64,000 bases of DNA from Heteroruminococcus sp964369885 (GCA_964369885.1 CAYJGQ010000001.1:1-64000); one strand, 5' to 3'. Shown: positions 14,814-23,664, numbered from the stretch's first letter. Notes: generated by a model not told the origin, from the sequence alone. Numbers and translations are program-made.

Positions 14814-14921
14814 TACCCAAATTTAAACAAACTGTGGCAAAAGTCCATATTTTTACAGTTATTTATACTAATTTTCGCCCCCTGCCCTCAAAATATTCAT
14901 TGGGGGAGCAGGGCAAATTTA

Positions 14922-15731
14922 TTATAGGAACAACAGCAGGCTCACCGCCATTACCACCATGCCGGCAATAAGCCCATCTATCGACAGATGGTGCTCGCCG
15001 TACTCTCGGGCGGCCGGCAGAAGCTCATCAAAGGAGATAAACACCATTATGCCGGCCACGGCGGCAAATATCACCCCAAACACCACATCGTTCATCAAGG
15101 GCATAAGCAGCCACCAGCCCACAAGCGCCCCCACAGGCTCGGAAAGCCCCGACAAAAACGAGTAGGCAAAGGCCTTTTTGCGTGAGCCTGTGGCGTGGTA
15201 TATAGGCACCGACACCGCCACCCCCTCGGGGATGTTATGTATGGCAATGGCCACAACAACAGGTATGGCAAGTTCGGGCTCCTGCAGTGCCGAAACAAAT
15301 GTGGCCAAACCCTCGGGGAAGTTATGTATGGCTATTGATATGGCGGTAAACACCCCCATACGCATGAGTTTTTGATGGTCTTTTGTGGGCTGTGACTCGG
15401 CCTTGCCGTCCTCGGTGGATTTTATTTCGTGGGGGTTACTGTGGGAGGGAATTAGCTTATCTATTATGGATATAAACAGCATACCGCCAAAAAAACCTAC
15501 CACTGTAACCCAGTTGCCCATCACATTCCCAAGCTCGGCGGTAAGCGAATCCTTTGCCTTTACAAATATCTCAATCATCGACACATATATCATGACCCCG
15601 GCCGAAAAACCAAGGCTTACCGACAAAAATTTTTTATTTGTACTTTTGGTAAAAAAGGCAATACAGCTGCCAATACCGGTGCTAAGTCCTGCAAACAGCG
15701 TAAGCATAAATGCAAAGCCAATGTTCCCCAC
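14922..15731 (-). CDS. zupT: ZIP family metal transporter
   Basis: This inner-membrane importer of zinc or other divalent metals (ZupT/GufA type) has eight predicted membrane helices and the paired metal-site motifs HNFPEG and HNIPEG on helices 4 and 5. A charged, polar loop (about residues 105-125) precedes helix 4. A longer frame begins at 15752 with GTG, but AAAGGTGG stands 7 bases before the internal GTG at 15731, so I prefer that start (269 residues). It follows a small membrane protein gene on the same strand. Confidence 0.92.
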   Translation of the reverse strand: MGNIGFAFMLTLFAGLSTGIGSCIAFFTKSTNKKFLSVSLGFSAGVMIYVSMIEIFVKAKDSLTAELGNVMGNWVTVVGFFGGMLFISIIDKLIPSHSNPHEIKSTEDGKAESQPTKDHQKLMRMGVFTAISIAIHNFPEGLATFVSALQEPELAIPVVVAIAIHNIPEGVAVSVPIYHATGSRKKAFAYSFLSGLSEPVGALVGWWLLMPLMNDVVFGVIFAAVAGIMVFISFDELLPAAREYGEHHLSIDGLIAGMVVMAVSLLLFL

Positions 15732-15767
15732 AAGTAACCCACCTTTCGGCACAGCAAAATTACAGCG

Positions 15768-16085
15768 CTATTTATTTTTATTTATAAAATAACCTACCAA
15801 ATTGCCCACAAGGGCCACCCCGCCGTAAATGCCTACATAAATTGTTGCGGTGCTGTTGTAAAAAATAAATATGCTGGGTATAAACAGCAGTGCCACCAGC
15901 AGGACATATATGGGCTGAAATCTATTTTTCATGCCAAATATCATGGCGCTTACAAAACACACCGCAGGCATACCTATTAGCAGCACCGTCATGGCCATTC
16001 CTGTGTCGGTAATTAACAAGGGCATCAAATAAAAGGCGAGTGCATTTACTGCAAGATATGGTAGCATCTTTACTGCTTTATTCAT
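15768..16085 (-). CDS. Small integral membrane protein of unknown function
   Basis: I do not recognise it. The 105-residue protein consists mostly of four hydrophobic segments (about residues 8-26, 30-48, 53-72 and 79-100) and ends in the polar tail NKNK. The start at MNKAVKML is chosen for AAGGGG just upstream; the frame could extend further but covers the promoter. It lies directly before zupT on the same strand (36 bases), so an accessory role in metal transport is conceivable but unproven. Confidence 0.7.
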   Translation of the reverse strand: MNKAVKMLPYLAVNALAFYLMPLLITDTGMAMTVLLIGMPAVCFVSAMIFGMKNRFQPIYVLLVALLFIPSIFIFYNSTATIYVGIYGGVALVGNLVGYFINKNK

Positions 16086-16198
16086 AATAAATTTCCCCTT
16101 TTTTTGCGGTTGGGTTGCTTTGCGAAAAACAGCGGGACACATCCTTACACAAATAATCGCTTTGTGTTCTGATCCTCCCACAACTGTACTGTAATTAG

Positions 16199-16227
16199 AG
16201 TATAACACTCGAGTTATACTATTGCAA
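16199..16227 (-). promoter_or_regulatory. Promoter of the small membrane protein and zupT, with overlapping palindrome
   Basis: TTGCAA (16222-16227) and TATACT (16199-16204) with 17-base spacing on the minus strand. The spacer holds an imperfect inverted repeat centred on ACTCGAGT (TATAAC...GTTATA), a possible operator for a repressor such as a metal sensor. Confidence 0.5.
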
Positions 16228-16544
16228 TAAATAATACATCAAATATAGGCGGGATATGCCCATATTCAACCAACAGTTCCTTTTATTTTGGGATTTTGGG
16301 CTGTATACTTAATGTGGGCAGTGGAAAATCACCTGCCACTGCTACTGCAAAAACCGCCACTGCACGCCAAATAATTTTGGGGGTTATCAGTGACAGGTAG
16401 TGACCAAAAAACTTAGGATAAATGCAGGCTGAAATCCACAGGCTATTTTTCTCACGCCTTTTGGGTGTCCGAAAAAACAGCATGAACTATGGACATTTTA
16501 GGTGGTCTGTTTTAATGCCATTGGCAGAAAGGAAGGATAAATTT

Positions 16545-17039
16545 ATGAATCAGGCCGAGATAGGAAAATTTATTTGCAGTTGCCGCAAGGAACAATCCCT
16601 AACGCAGATACAGCTGGCCGAAAAACTTGGCATTACAAACCGCGCCGTGTCAAAGTGGGAGACCGGCCGAAGCCTGCCCGACCCATCCATAATGCAGTCC
16701 CTGTGCGAGCTGCTTTGCATAAATGTGCAGGAGCTTTTGTGCGCCAAAAAACTGGGTGGAGAGGAGCGCCAAAAACAATCCGAAAAAACCGCCCTCATGA
16801 TGCTGTTTGCAAACGCCGAGCTAAAACGGCTTAGAATGTGCTCTGCTGTACTTATATTTGCAGGGCTTACGGTGGGGATTTCGCTTACCTCGGTCATGGC
16901 ACAAACGGTGGTGGAAAAGGCAATAACCCTTCTGCTTGGGGGTATCACCTGGGGCTACGGCCTCTGGCTAAAGGTAAAGGTGGAAAAGGCGCTTAAAAGG
17001 ATGAACTCCTCGGAGGCCACCCCGACCCAAGAGCTATAA
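16545..17039 (+). CDS. XRE-family regulator with C-terminal membrane helices
   Basis: Residues 1-65 form a Cro/C1-type helix-turn-helix (LTQIQLAEKLGITNRAVSKW). A linker leads to two hydrophobic segments (about residues 100-120 and 122-140) and a charged tail. Regulators of this layout sense membrane or envelope events; the signal here is unknown. The ATG follows GGAAGGA by 7 bases, giving 164 residues. The longer frame from 16422 is rejected for lack of a ribosome binding site. It is monocistronic, ending at a terminator shared with thrS. Confidence 0.85.
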   Translation: MNQAEIGKFICSCRKEQSLTQIQLAEKLGITNRAVSKWETGRSLPDPSIMQSLCELLCINVQELLCAKKLGGEERQKQSEKTALMMLFANAELKRLRMCSAVLIFAGLTVGISLTSVMAQTVVEKAITLLLGGITWGYGLWLKVKVEKALKRMNSSEATPTQEL

Positions 17040-17052
17040 ATACCCACATGCA

Positions 17053-17087
17053 AAAGAACCGATGTTTTCACATCGGTTCTTTTTGGC
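17053..17087. terminator. Bidirectional terminator between the XRE gene and thrS
   Basis: AAAGAACCGATG and CATCGGTTCTTT with a short T-rich loop, flanked by A- and T-runs. It serves the two converging genes. Confidence 0.9.
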
Positions 17088-17103
17088 GTTTATGGTTTTG
17101 TGC

Positions 17104-19041
17104 TTACAGTCTGCGCTCGGCCACCTCGGTGCCAAGGGCGGCCAAAAGCTCATTAAGAGGCATTGCGCCCTTGTCGCCCTCCTTGCGAGAGCGCACCGAC
17201 ACACTGCCCTCGGTCTGCTCCTTTTCGCCAAGTATAAGCATGTAGGGCACCTTTTGCAGCTGTGCCTCACGAATTTTGTAGCCAATTTTCTCGGGTCTAA
17301 AGTCGCAATCCACCCTAAATCCTGCCTCGGTCAGCTTGTCGGCCACGCTTTGGGCGTAGTCGGCAAATTTTTCCGACACGGGTAGCACCTGCACCTGTGT
17401 GGGGGCAAGCCATAGGGGGAAGGCCCCTGCATACTTCTCGATAAGCAGTGCCAATGTGCGCTCATAACAGCCCACCGAGGTGCGGTGGATAATATAGGGA
17501 TGCTTTTTCTTGCCGTCGGCGTCGATGTACTCCATGCCAAACTTCTCGGCCAAAAGCATATCAATTTGTATGGTGATGAGGGTGTCCTCTTTGCCAAATA
17601 CATTCTTTATCTGTATGTCAAGCTTTGGGCCGTAAAAAGCCGCCTCGTCAATGCCAATGGCGTAGTCAAGCTTCATGCCGTCCAGAATGTTTTTCATGGC
17701 CGATTGTGCCTCGTTCCACTGCTCCTCACTGCCCTCGTACTTGTCGGTGTTGGCGGGATCCCACTGGGAAAAACGGAAGGTACAGTCCTCGGACAGCCCC
17801 AGGGTTTCCATCATGTGCATGGCAAGGTCCACGCATCCGCGGAATTCCTCCTCAAGCTGTTCGGGGCGAAGTATCAAATGCCCTTCGGATATGGTGAACT
17901 GGCGCACACGGATAAGGCCGTGCATCTCGCCCGATTCCTCGTTGCGAAAGAGGGTAGAGGTCTCGCCAAGGCGCATGGGCAGCTCACGGTAGGAGCGTGC
18001 ACGGTTTAGAAACACCTGATACTGGAAGGGGCAGGTCATGGGTCGAAGCGCAAAACAACTGCGCTCCTCGTCGTCGGGGTCGCCAATAATAAACATGCCG
18101 TCACGGTAGTGGTCCCAATGTCCCGAAATTTTGTACAGATCCTTTTTGGCCATGGCAGGGGTCTTGGTAAGCAGGTAGCCACGGCGTTCCTCGGTGTCCT
18201 CCACCCAGCGTTGTAAAAGCTGTATTACCTTTGCACCCTTGGGCAAAAGTATGGGCAGTCCCTGACCCACGGTGTCCACGGTGGTAAAAAACTCAAGCTC
18301 GCGGCCAAGTTTGTTGTGGTCGCGCTGTCTTGCCTGCTCCACGGCCTCAAGGTGTTCCTCAAGCTGGCTGCGCTTTGGAAAGGCTGTGCCGTAAATGCGG
18401 GATAACATCTTGTTTTTCTCGCTACCACGCCAGTATGCACCGGTGGTGGAGGTCAGCTTTATGGCCTTTATGCCGGCCGTGCTCATGAGATGAGGGCCTG
18501 CACATAGGTCAACAAAATCGCCCTGGCTGTAAAAGCTAATGGCCTCGCCCTTGGCGGCGTGTTCCTCGATAAGCTCCAGCTTGTAGGGCTGATCGCTCAT
18601 CTTGTTTAGCGCCTCCTGCCCCGAAAGCTCAAAACGCTCAAGAGGCAGCTCCTCCTTTACAATCTTGGCCATCTCGGCCTCAATCTTCTCAAGGTCTTGG
18701 GGGGTAAAGGGGGTTGGCAGGTCAAAGTCGTAGTAAAAGCCGTTGTCAATGGCGGGGCCAATGGCAAACTTGGCCTCGGGGAATAGGCGCAGTACCGCCT
18801 GTGCCAACACGTGTGAGGTGGTGTGCCAAAACGCACGGCGCCCCTCGGTGCTGTCAAAGGTCAGGATGTTTAGGGCGCAGTCGGAAGTAATAGGTGTGCG
18901 CAGGTCGCAAACCACGCCGTCAATCTCGGCGGCGCAGGCCGCCTTGTACAGCCCTGCGCCAAGGCTCTTTGCCACTTCGGCGGGGGTTACAGAGCCGTCA
19001 AATTCCTTGACCACATCGCCCTTTAGTGTAATTTTTATCAT
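17104..19041 (-). CDS. thrS: Threonyl-tRNA synthetase
   Basis: This class II synthetase charges tRNA-Thr. At 645 residues it has an N-terminal TGS domain (about residues 1-62), an editing domain with the HxxxH-type zinc motif (TTSHVLAQAV), a catalytic core with PMTCPFQ, GLIRVRQFT and the motif 3 region HRTSVGCYERT, and an anticodon-binding domain at the C-terminus. The ATG at MIKITLKG follows GGAGAGAGC; longer frame reading goes into the T-box terminator. Expression is probably controlled by the T-box upstream. Confidence 0.97.
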   Translation of the reverse strand: MIKITLKGDVVKEFDGSVTPAEVAKSLGAGLYKAACAAEIDGVVCDLRTPITSDCALNILTFDSTEGRRAFWHTTSHVLAQAVLRLFPEAKFAIGPAIDNGFYYDFDLPTPFTPQDLEKIEAEMAKIVKEELPLERFELSGQEALNKMSDQPYKLELIEEHAAKGEAISFYSQGDFVDLCAGPHLMSTAGIKAIKLTSTTGAYWRGSEKNKMLSRIYGTAFPKRSQLEEHLEAVEQARQRDHNKLGRELEFFTTVDTVGQGLPILLPKGAKVIQLLQRWVEDTEERRGYLLTKTPAMAKKDLYKISGHWDHYRDGMFIIGDPDDEERSCFALRPMTCPFQYQVFLNRARSYRELPMRLGETSTLFRNEESGEMHGLIRVRQFTISEGHLILRPEQLEEEFRGCVDLAMHMMETLGLSEDCTFRFSQWDPANTDKYEGSEEQWNEAQSAMKNILDGMKLDYAIGIDEAAFYGPKLDIQIKNVFGKEDTLITIQIDMLLAEKFGMEYIDADGKKKHPYIIHRTSVGCYERTLALLIEKYAGAFPLWLAPTQVQVLPVSEKFADYAQSVADKLTEAGFRVDCDFRPEKIGYKIREAQLQKVPYMLILGEKEQTEGSVSVRSRKEGDKGAMPLNELLAALGTEVAERRL

Positions 19042-19325
19042 AATGCTCTCTCCTTTTGTGTGGTATAAAAAAACACCCCACCCCAAAAACATCAGGGTGA
19101 AGTGTAATACTCCATGGTTCCACCTGAATTGCACCCTTTGGGTGCCACTCCTTGTGCGGCCTGTAACGGGGCCGGGGCCGGCAGGGTTGGGGGCATGTGC
19201 CCTCTTGCCTGCGCTCCAAAGGTGGTGTGCGCTGCATCCGGTGTCGCACCGGCTTTCAGCCGTGGCAGGTGCTCTCTGATGACTTCCGTTTTTTGCAGGC
19301 CGTCCTTTTTCATTGCGCTGTTTTA
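19042..19325 (-). promoter_or_regulatory. T-box riboswitch of thrS
   Basis: On the minus strand the leader contains the T-box core AGGTGGAACC (about 19112-19121, reading downward), and an intrinsic terminator made of CACTTCACCC and GGGTGGGGTG followed by T7 (about 19067-19100). GCCTGC near the 5' end and GCAGGC further down can close stem I. An ACC triplet in CACCACC near the base of stem I is a candidate threonine specifier. Uncharged tRNA-Thr would bind and favour the antiterminator. Confidence 0.88.
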
Positions 19326-19341
19326 TATGCTTTACGCTTAC

Positions 19342-19370
19342 ACTTTATCACTACCCATACTGCTTGTCAA
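19342..19370 (-). promoter_or_regulatory. Promoter of thrS
   Basis: Minus-strand TTGACA (19365-19370) and TAAAGT (19342-19347), 17 bases apart, just upstream of the T-box. Confidence 0.75.
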
Positions 19371-19441
19371 CAGGCATTTTTTGTGTTTTTATGCAAGATT
19401 GGCCGTTTTTCATAAAAAGCCACTCAAATTTGTGGATTTTC

Positions 19442-19470
19442 TTGACAACTCACCGCCTTACATATACAAT
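19442..19470 (+). promoter_or_regulatory. Promoter of rny
   Basis: TTGACA (19442-19447) and TACAAT (19465-19470) with 17-base spacing. Confidence 0.8.
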
Positions 19471-19556
19471 AGTAATGGTGTGTTGTCATTTGCAATTTTG
19501 CAGGTATTTTAGATAGCTGATATTAAAATCAAATAAGGAGGTCAAAGAGTAAAACT

Positions 19557-21113
19557 ATGCAAGGAATTTTACCGATACTAATTGGCTGTATCGTTGCGTT
19601 GATTGTGGGACTTCTCATCGCCTTTCCGCTGGGCGTTATGTATAGAAAAAAAGTTGCAGAAAACGAGCTTGGCTCGGCCGAAGAAGAGGCAAAGCGACTT
19701 TTGAGCGATGCAATCAAAACTGCCGAGAGCAAGAAAAAAGAGGCTCTTATTGAGGCAAAGGATGAAATCCATAAAATGCGCACCGACGCCGAAAAAGACT
19801 TAAAAGAACGTCGCAGTGAAACCCATAGGCAGGAGCGCCGCTTACAACAAAAAGAGGAATCGCTCGACCGAAAGACCGAAAACCTTGAGAAAAAAGAGGA
19901 AACTCTTAGCGAAAAACTTCGCCAAGCCGACACAAAGTTGGATGAGATAGAAAAAGTAAAGCAACATCAATTTGACATGCTTGAGCGCATTTCAGGCTAC
20001 ACGGCCGAGCAGGCCAAGGAATACATGCTGGAGAACCTTGAAAACGAGCTAAACCACGAAAAGGCTCTTAAAATAAGCATGTACGAACAGCGCCTAAAGG
20101 ACGAGTCGGATCAAAAGGCTCGTGAGATAATCTCCCAGGCCATACAGCGCTGTGCCGCCGATCATGTGGCCGAGGTCACCGTGTCGGTTGTGCCGCTACC
20201 TAATGATGAAATGAAGGGCCGTATAATAGGCCGTGAGGGACGCAACATACGCACCCTTGAAACCCTTACAGGTGTTGACCTGATAATTGATGACACACCC
20301 GAGGCCATAACCCTTTCCAGCCACGATGCTGTAAGGCGAGAAATTGCCCGCATTGCCCTTGAGCGCCTTGTGCAGGACGGACGCATACACCCCGCCCGCA
20401 TTGAGGAAATGGTAGACAAGGCTCGCAGTGAGGTGGAAACCAAGATTAAACAAGACGGTGAACGTGCCGTCATGGACACAGGGGTACACGGTGTACATCC
20501 TGAACTTGTGCGTCTGCTTGGACGTATGCGTTACCGCTCAAGCTACGGCCAAAACGTGCTTATACACTCCATTGAGGTGGCTCAGCTGGCCGGCATAATG
20601 GCCGCCGAGCTTGGCGCCGATGCAGTACAGGCTCGCCGCGCAGGCCTTCTGCATGACATTGGCAAGGCCCTTACCCATGAGGTAGAGGGTTCCCATGTGG
20701 CCATTGGTGTGGATGTTGCCCGTAAGTATAAGGAAAACCCTGCCATTATACACGCCATTGAGGCCCACCACGGCGATGTAGAGCCCAAGACGATTGTGGC
20801 ATGTCTTGTGCAGGCGGCCGACGCCATATCGGCGGCACGCCCCGGCGCACGCCGCGAAAACCTTGAGAACTACATCAAACGCCTTGAAAAGCTTGAAGGG
20901 ATTGCAAATTCCTTTGAGGGCGTGGAAAAATGTTTTGCCATTCAGGCCGGCCGCGAGGTGCGCATCATGATCAATCCCGATCAGATCAACGACGATGACA
21001 TGATAATTGTAGCACGCCAAATCGTCAAGCGCATAGAGGACGAGATGGACTACCCCGGCCAGATAAAGGTTCACATGATAAGAGAAACAAGGGCTATCGA
21101 TTACGCAAAGTAA
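19557..21113 (+). CDS. rny: Ribonuclease Y
   Basis: This membrane-anchored endoribonuclease starts mRNA decay in Firmicutes. The 518-residue protein has an N-terminal membrane helix (residues 4-28), a long highly charged coiled coil (about 30-200), a KH RNA-binding domain containing GRIIGREGRNIR, and an HD domain with LLHDIGKA that carries the catalytic metal site. Length and order match the family exactly. AAGGAGG lies 14 bases before the ATG, a slightly long spacing. Confidence 0.97.
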   Translation: MQGILPILIGCIVALIVGLLIAFPLGVMYRKKVAENELGSAEEEAKRLLSDAIKTAESKKKEALIEAKDEIHKMRTDAEKDLKERRSETHRQERRLQQKEESLDRKTENLEKKEETLSEKLRQADTKLDEIEKVKQHQFDMLERISGYTAEQAKEYMLENLENELNHEKALKISMYEQRLKDESDQKAREIISQAIQRCAADHVAEVTVSVVPLPNDEMKGRIIGREGRNIRTLETLTGVDLIIDDTPEAITLSSHDAVRREIARIALERLVQDGRIHPARIEEMVDKARSEVETKIKQDGERAVMDTGVHGVHPELVRLLGRMRYRSSYGQNVLIHSIEVAQLAGIMAAELGADAVQARRAGLLHDIGKALTHEVEGSHVAIGVDVARKYKENPAIIHAIEAHHGDVEPKTIVACLVQAADAISAARPGARRENLENYIKRLEKLEGIANSFEGVEKCFAIQAGREVRIMINPDQINDDDMIIVARQIVKRIEDEMDYPGQIKVHMIRETRAIDYAK

Positions 21114-21124
21114 GCCCACATTGC

Positions 21125-21164
21125 AGCCCCCACCGCCTCAAACAATTGGGCGGTGGGGGCTTTT
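21125..21164 (+). terminator. Intrinsic terminator after rny
   Basis: GCCCCCACCGCC and GGCGGTGGGGGC around a 12-base loop, followed by TTTT. Confidence 0.9.
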
Positions 21165-21277
21165 CTGTGCTAAACGCTGTGATGTCATTTTGGGTGGCGT
21201 AAAAGGTCTTGCGGGGAGGGGCTACGCTTTTGCCTCCCAGCCTGTATCCTCTGCCGTCTAACTTGACCCCAACAGCA

Positions 21278-21315
21278 AAAGAGCGTATAATGAATAAAAT
21301 CACTATACGCTCTTT
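21278..21315 (-). terminator. Terminator of the small Cro/C1 regulator gene
   Basis: AAAGAGCGTATA and TATACGCTCTTT flank an AT-rich loop; the right arm overlaps the gene's stop codon. Confidence 0.7.
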
Positions 21316-21529
21316 ATTGGTTTTTTGTTTTGTCCCTGCTAAACTCCATGATGTCATTCGGGGTGCAGTCCAAAATTGTGCAAAGTCGATCTATGGTTTT
21401 GGTGGTTATATTCATATCGTGTCGCAGGCGGTGAATTGTGTTATTATCAATGCCCTGCTGCGCCAGCTTATACCAACTAATATCATGACTTTTCATCCTG
21501 CGCCTTAGCGCCGAAAACGTAATGGCCAT
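21314..21529 (-). CDS. Small Cro/C1-type helix-turn-helix regulator
   Basis: The 71-residue protein is almost entirely one HTH domain: ISWYKLAQQGIDNNTIHRLR and TTKTIDRLCTILDCTPNDIM are the helix and hydrophobic core patterns of the YozG/Cro-C1 group. It would bind DNA as a dimer. AGGTGATG stands before the ATG. It is divergent from a small cysteine-rich gene, and a perfect inverted repeat between them (21578-21597) is a possible operator. Confidence 0.85.
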   Translation of the reverse strand: MAITFSALRRRMKSHDISWYKLAQQGIDNNTIHRLRHDMNITTKTIDRLCTILDCTPNDIMEFSRDKTKNQ

Positions 21530-21577
21530 ACTACATCACCTCTGTGGTATAGTATAGGCCAAATTTTCAGGGCTATT

Positions 21578-21597
21578 ATAGTGATTAAATACACTAT
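21578..21597. promoter_or_regulatory. Inverted repeat between divergent genes, possible operator
   Basis: ATAGTG and CACTAT separated by 8 AT-rich bases, located between the Cro/C1 gene and the small cysteine-rich gene. Binding by the neighbouring regulator is an inference from position. Confidence 0.4.
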
Positions 21598-21617
21598 GCA
21601 GAAAAGGAGGCGTAAAT

Positions 21618-21803
21618 TTGATTTATTGTGAGAACATTTTTTGCATTTATCAGGCGCTGAATGTCTGCACCTTGGCCGAGGTAAATATAGATTCCTTGGG
21701 TATGTGCGGACAGTGTATTTATCCATCTATCCCTGATAATGCCCTAAAAAAATATAAAACCCAAACCCTACACAGGCTCAATTCTGTTTTGTATGAAGAT
21801 TAA
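21618..21803 (+). CDS. Small cysteine-rich protein, DUF1540-like
   Basis: The 61-residue protein is read from a TTG start that is 7 bases after a perfect AAGGAGG (21604-21610). It carries six cysteines in the order C-x4-C-x7-C...C-x2-C within its first 40 residues, and the pattern I-x-C-x4-CIY...C-x3-EV-x-I resembles DUF1540, a short probable metal-binding domain common in Clostridia. I matched it by eye only. It is divergent from the Cro/C1 regulator, which may control it. Function unknown. Confidence 0.65.
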   Translation: MIYCENIFCIYQALNVCTLAEVNIDSLGMCGQCIYPSIPDNALKKYKTQTLHRLNSVLYED

Positions 21804-21821
21804 AGCTATTCCCACGCACAA

Positions 21822-21855
21822 AATCCCCCCACAATATTGTGGGGGGATTATTTTT
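21822..21855. terminator. Bidirectional terminator
   Basis: A perfect palindrome, AATCCCCCCACAAT/ATTGTGGGGGGATT, with T5 on the right and A-run on the left, between two converging genes. Confidence 0.92.
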
Positions 21856-21857
21856 GC

Positions 21858-22277
21858 TTAAACTCTTGGTTGCAGCAGTGTTAGCGGGTAAACATCTATG
21901 TTCCTAAGCACAAAATAGACAACCAACAGCCCTATAATTGCCCAAAGCAGAGCAGAGGGAATTTTGTCGTCCAGGGTGCTGTACCCCAGCTTTACAAAGG
22001 AGATACTGCTCCACACAAGGTATATGGCTGCAAAGGGAAACGCGATGCAAAGCAGGGGATTTGCCCTGAATGCGCCAACAATATCAAGGTGTAGTATGCT
22101 GTGCAGTGCCCTTGATGCACCACAACCAGGGCAGTAAAGCCCGGTTGTAAGCAGTACAGGACAGGGTATACCAAGCCCTTCACCCGGCCGGCTTAGGTAT
22201 ATAGCTACAAGAATGCCTACGCACAAACTCCAAAATATTATAACCGCAACCGCTCTTTGCTTTTTACTGTTTTTCAC
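21858..22277 (-). CDS. DUF2752 membrane protein
   Basis: The 139-residue protein has the DUF2752 signature CPGCGASRAL (about residues 49-58) between a first membrane helix (11-29) and two more (about 76-97 and 108-128). Function is unknown. It starts with GTG only 6 bases after the stop of the zinc-ribbon gene and has no strong ribosome binding site, so translation is probably coupled. DUF2752 and CD225-like genes often occur together, as here. Confidence 0.85.
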   Translation of the reverse strand: MKNSKKQRAVAVIIFWSLCVGILVAIYLSRPGEGLGIPCPVLLTTGLYCPGCGASRALHSILHLDIVGAFRANPLLCIAFPFAAIYLVWSSISFVKLGYSTLDDKIPSALLWAIIGLLVVYFVLRNIDVYPLTLLQPRV

Positions 22278-22283
22278 GTCGGC

Positions 22284-22730
22284 TTAGTACAGCATGCCTT
22301 CCATAACAGATGCATAGCCACCAATAAACACAAGTGCAAAGTAGGCAATCATGATGATACCGCCGCCAATTGCACCGATGATGGTGAACATCTTGGCCTT
22401 CTTAGCGGCTTCCTGTGCGGCTAAGATATCGCCATTTGCCACGGCCGAGTCAATCTTTGCGGCGTAGATGATAGCTGCAACGCCCAGGGGCAGACAGCAA
22501 AACAGGGTGGACAGGATGGACCAGATAAGGTAGGTGGAACCCTTGGGTGCTCCGGGAGGAGGTGCCATGGGTGCAGGTGCTGCGTTGTAGGTCTGGCCGG
22601 GGTTCTGGTTGTAGGCGCCGGCATCGGGAGTGATGGGCTGGGGTGCGGGAGGTGCGGAAACCTCAGCACCACAAGATGTGCAAAACTTTACTCCGTCGTT
22701 GTTGATCGAACCACATTTAGGACAATTCAT
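22284..22730 (-). CDS. Zinc-ribbon plus CD225/dispanin-type membrane protein
   Basis: Residues 1-22 form a zinc ribbon (CPKC...CTSC). A Pro/Ala-rich linker (about 25-62) follows, then two membrane segments with the CD225 pattern ILSTLFCCLPLGVAAIIYAAK (in part; about residues 70-90) and a second helix near 115-140, with KKAKMF between. The start at MNCPKCG is set by GGAGGG. Bacterial members are common but poorly understood; some related eukaryotic proteins act on membrane fusion. It forms an operon with DUF2752. Confidence 0.86.
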   Translation of the reverse strand: MNCPKCGSINNDGVKFCTSCGAEVSAPPAPQPITPDAGAYNQNPGQTYNAAPAPMAPPPGAPKGSTYLIWSILSTLFCCLPLGVAAIIYAAKIDSAVANGDILAAQEAAKKAKMFTIIGAIGGGIIMIAYFALVFIGGYASVMEGMLY

Positions 22731-22991
22731 AATTTTTCCCTCCAAAATAATTCTGTAACAAGCCCAAGTGGGAAAGCCCCACAACATTAACAATTAAAAT
22801 AATCATACAGATTATCTATTCACTCATACGGGATAGTATGTGCATTTAGGTAAAAGCCTTGCAGGCTGTACTATAAATACCATTACTCTCCCCATGATGA
22901 ATTTGTATTTTGCATGGCAAAACACAGGTATATGCGCTTGTACTCATGGTGATTATATCAGATTTATGCCAAAATGGCAAGAAACAACCCC

Positions 22992-23651
22992 TTAGTTAAG
23001 CTCAAAAAAGTGAGAAAGGTCGGCAAGTTCATCATTTTGCGCCACCAAAATTACCTTGTCGCCTGCAAATAGCTGGGCATTACCTCGGGGAATAATAAGC
23101 TCGCCCTCCCGTGTTATCGAAACAATAACCGATGACTCGGGCAGTTTAAGCTCCATTAGGCTTATACCGTTTTTGGAAAAGTTCTCGGGCAGGGTAATCT
23201 CATTTATCGAGGCATTGCCACGGTTTAGGGTTACAATGTGATTTATGGCCGAGGCATCCACCTCACGCTGTATTATTGATGCAATGTTTGCCGTGCTGGA
23301 TATTGGCGCATCCACCCCAAGGCGTGCCATTACCTCCACGTTTTTGGGATTGTTTACCCTTGCCACGGTTATGGGCACCCCAAACACCTGCTTTGCAAGC
23401 TGGCAGGCCACCAAATTGTTTTCATCCTTGCCGGTAACGCTTATAAAACGCTCGCTCTGGGCAGTTTTTGCAAGCTCTAACATCTTTATGCTGGTTCCAT
23501 CCCCACAATACACAGAAATATTAAGCTCGTTTGCAATTCGTTTGCTCAGCACAGGGTCAACCTCAATTATGTGTGGCTGATGCCCCTCCTCCACCAGGGT
23601 GCGGGCAAGGTAGTAACCAATTTTTCCGCCCCCAACAATCGTTATATTCAT
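22992..23651 (-). CDS. trkA: TrkA/KtrA-type potassium channel regulatory protein (second copy)
   Basis: The 219-residue cytoplasmic protein has an RCK_N Rossmann domain (MNITIVGGGKIGYYLA, with GxGxxG-type loop and the acidic strand-end IIEVD at about residue 29-33) and a C-terminal RCK_C/TrkA_C domain (about 135-219). Such proteins gate TrkH/KtrB potassium channels in response to nucleotides. It lies 13 bases after a paralogous gene. No membrane channel gene is visible in the window, so the partner is encoded elsewhere or beyond an operon break. Confidence 0.85.
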   Translation of the reverse strand: MNITIVGGGKIGYYLARTLVEEGHQPHIIEVDPVLSKRIANELNISVYCGDGTSIKMLELAKTAQSERFISVTGKDENNLVACQLAKQVFGVPITVARVNNPKNVEVMARLGVDAPISSTANIASIIQREVDASAINHIVTLNRGNASINEITLPENFSKNGISLMELKLPESSVIVSITREGELIIPRGNAQLFAGDKVILVAQNDELADLSHFFELN

Positions 23652-23664
23652 AACCCTGCCCCCC

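Noticed and set aside
398..16085. The eight-residue string IFIFYNST shared by the proteins at 398-808 and 15768-16085
   Set aside because: The surrounding sequences and topologies differ; a short hydrophobic match is likely to be chance.
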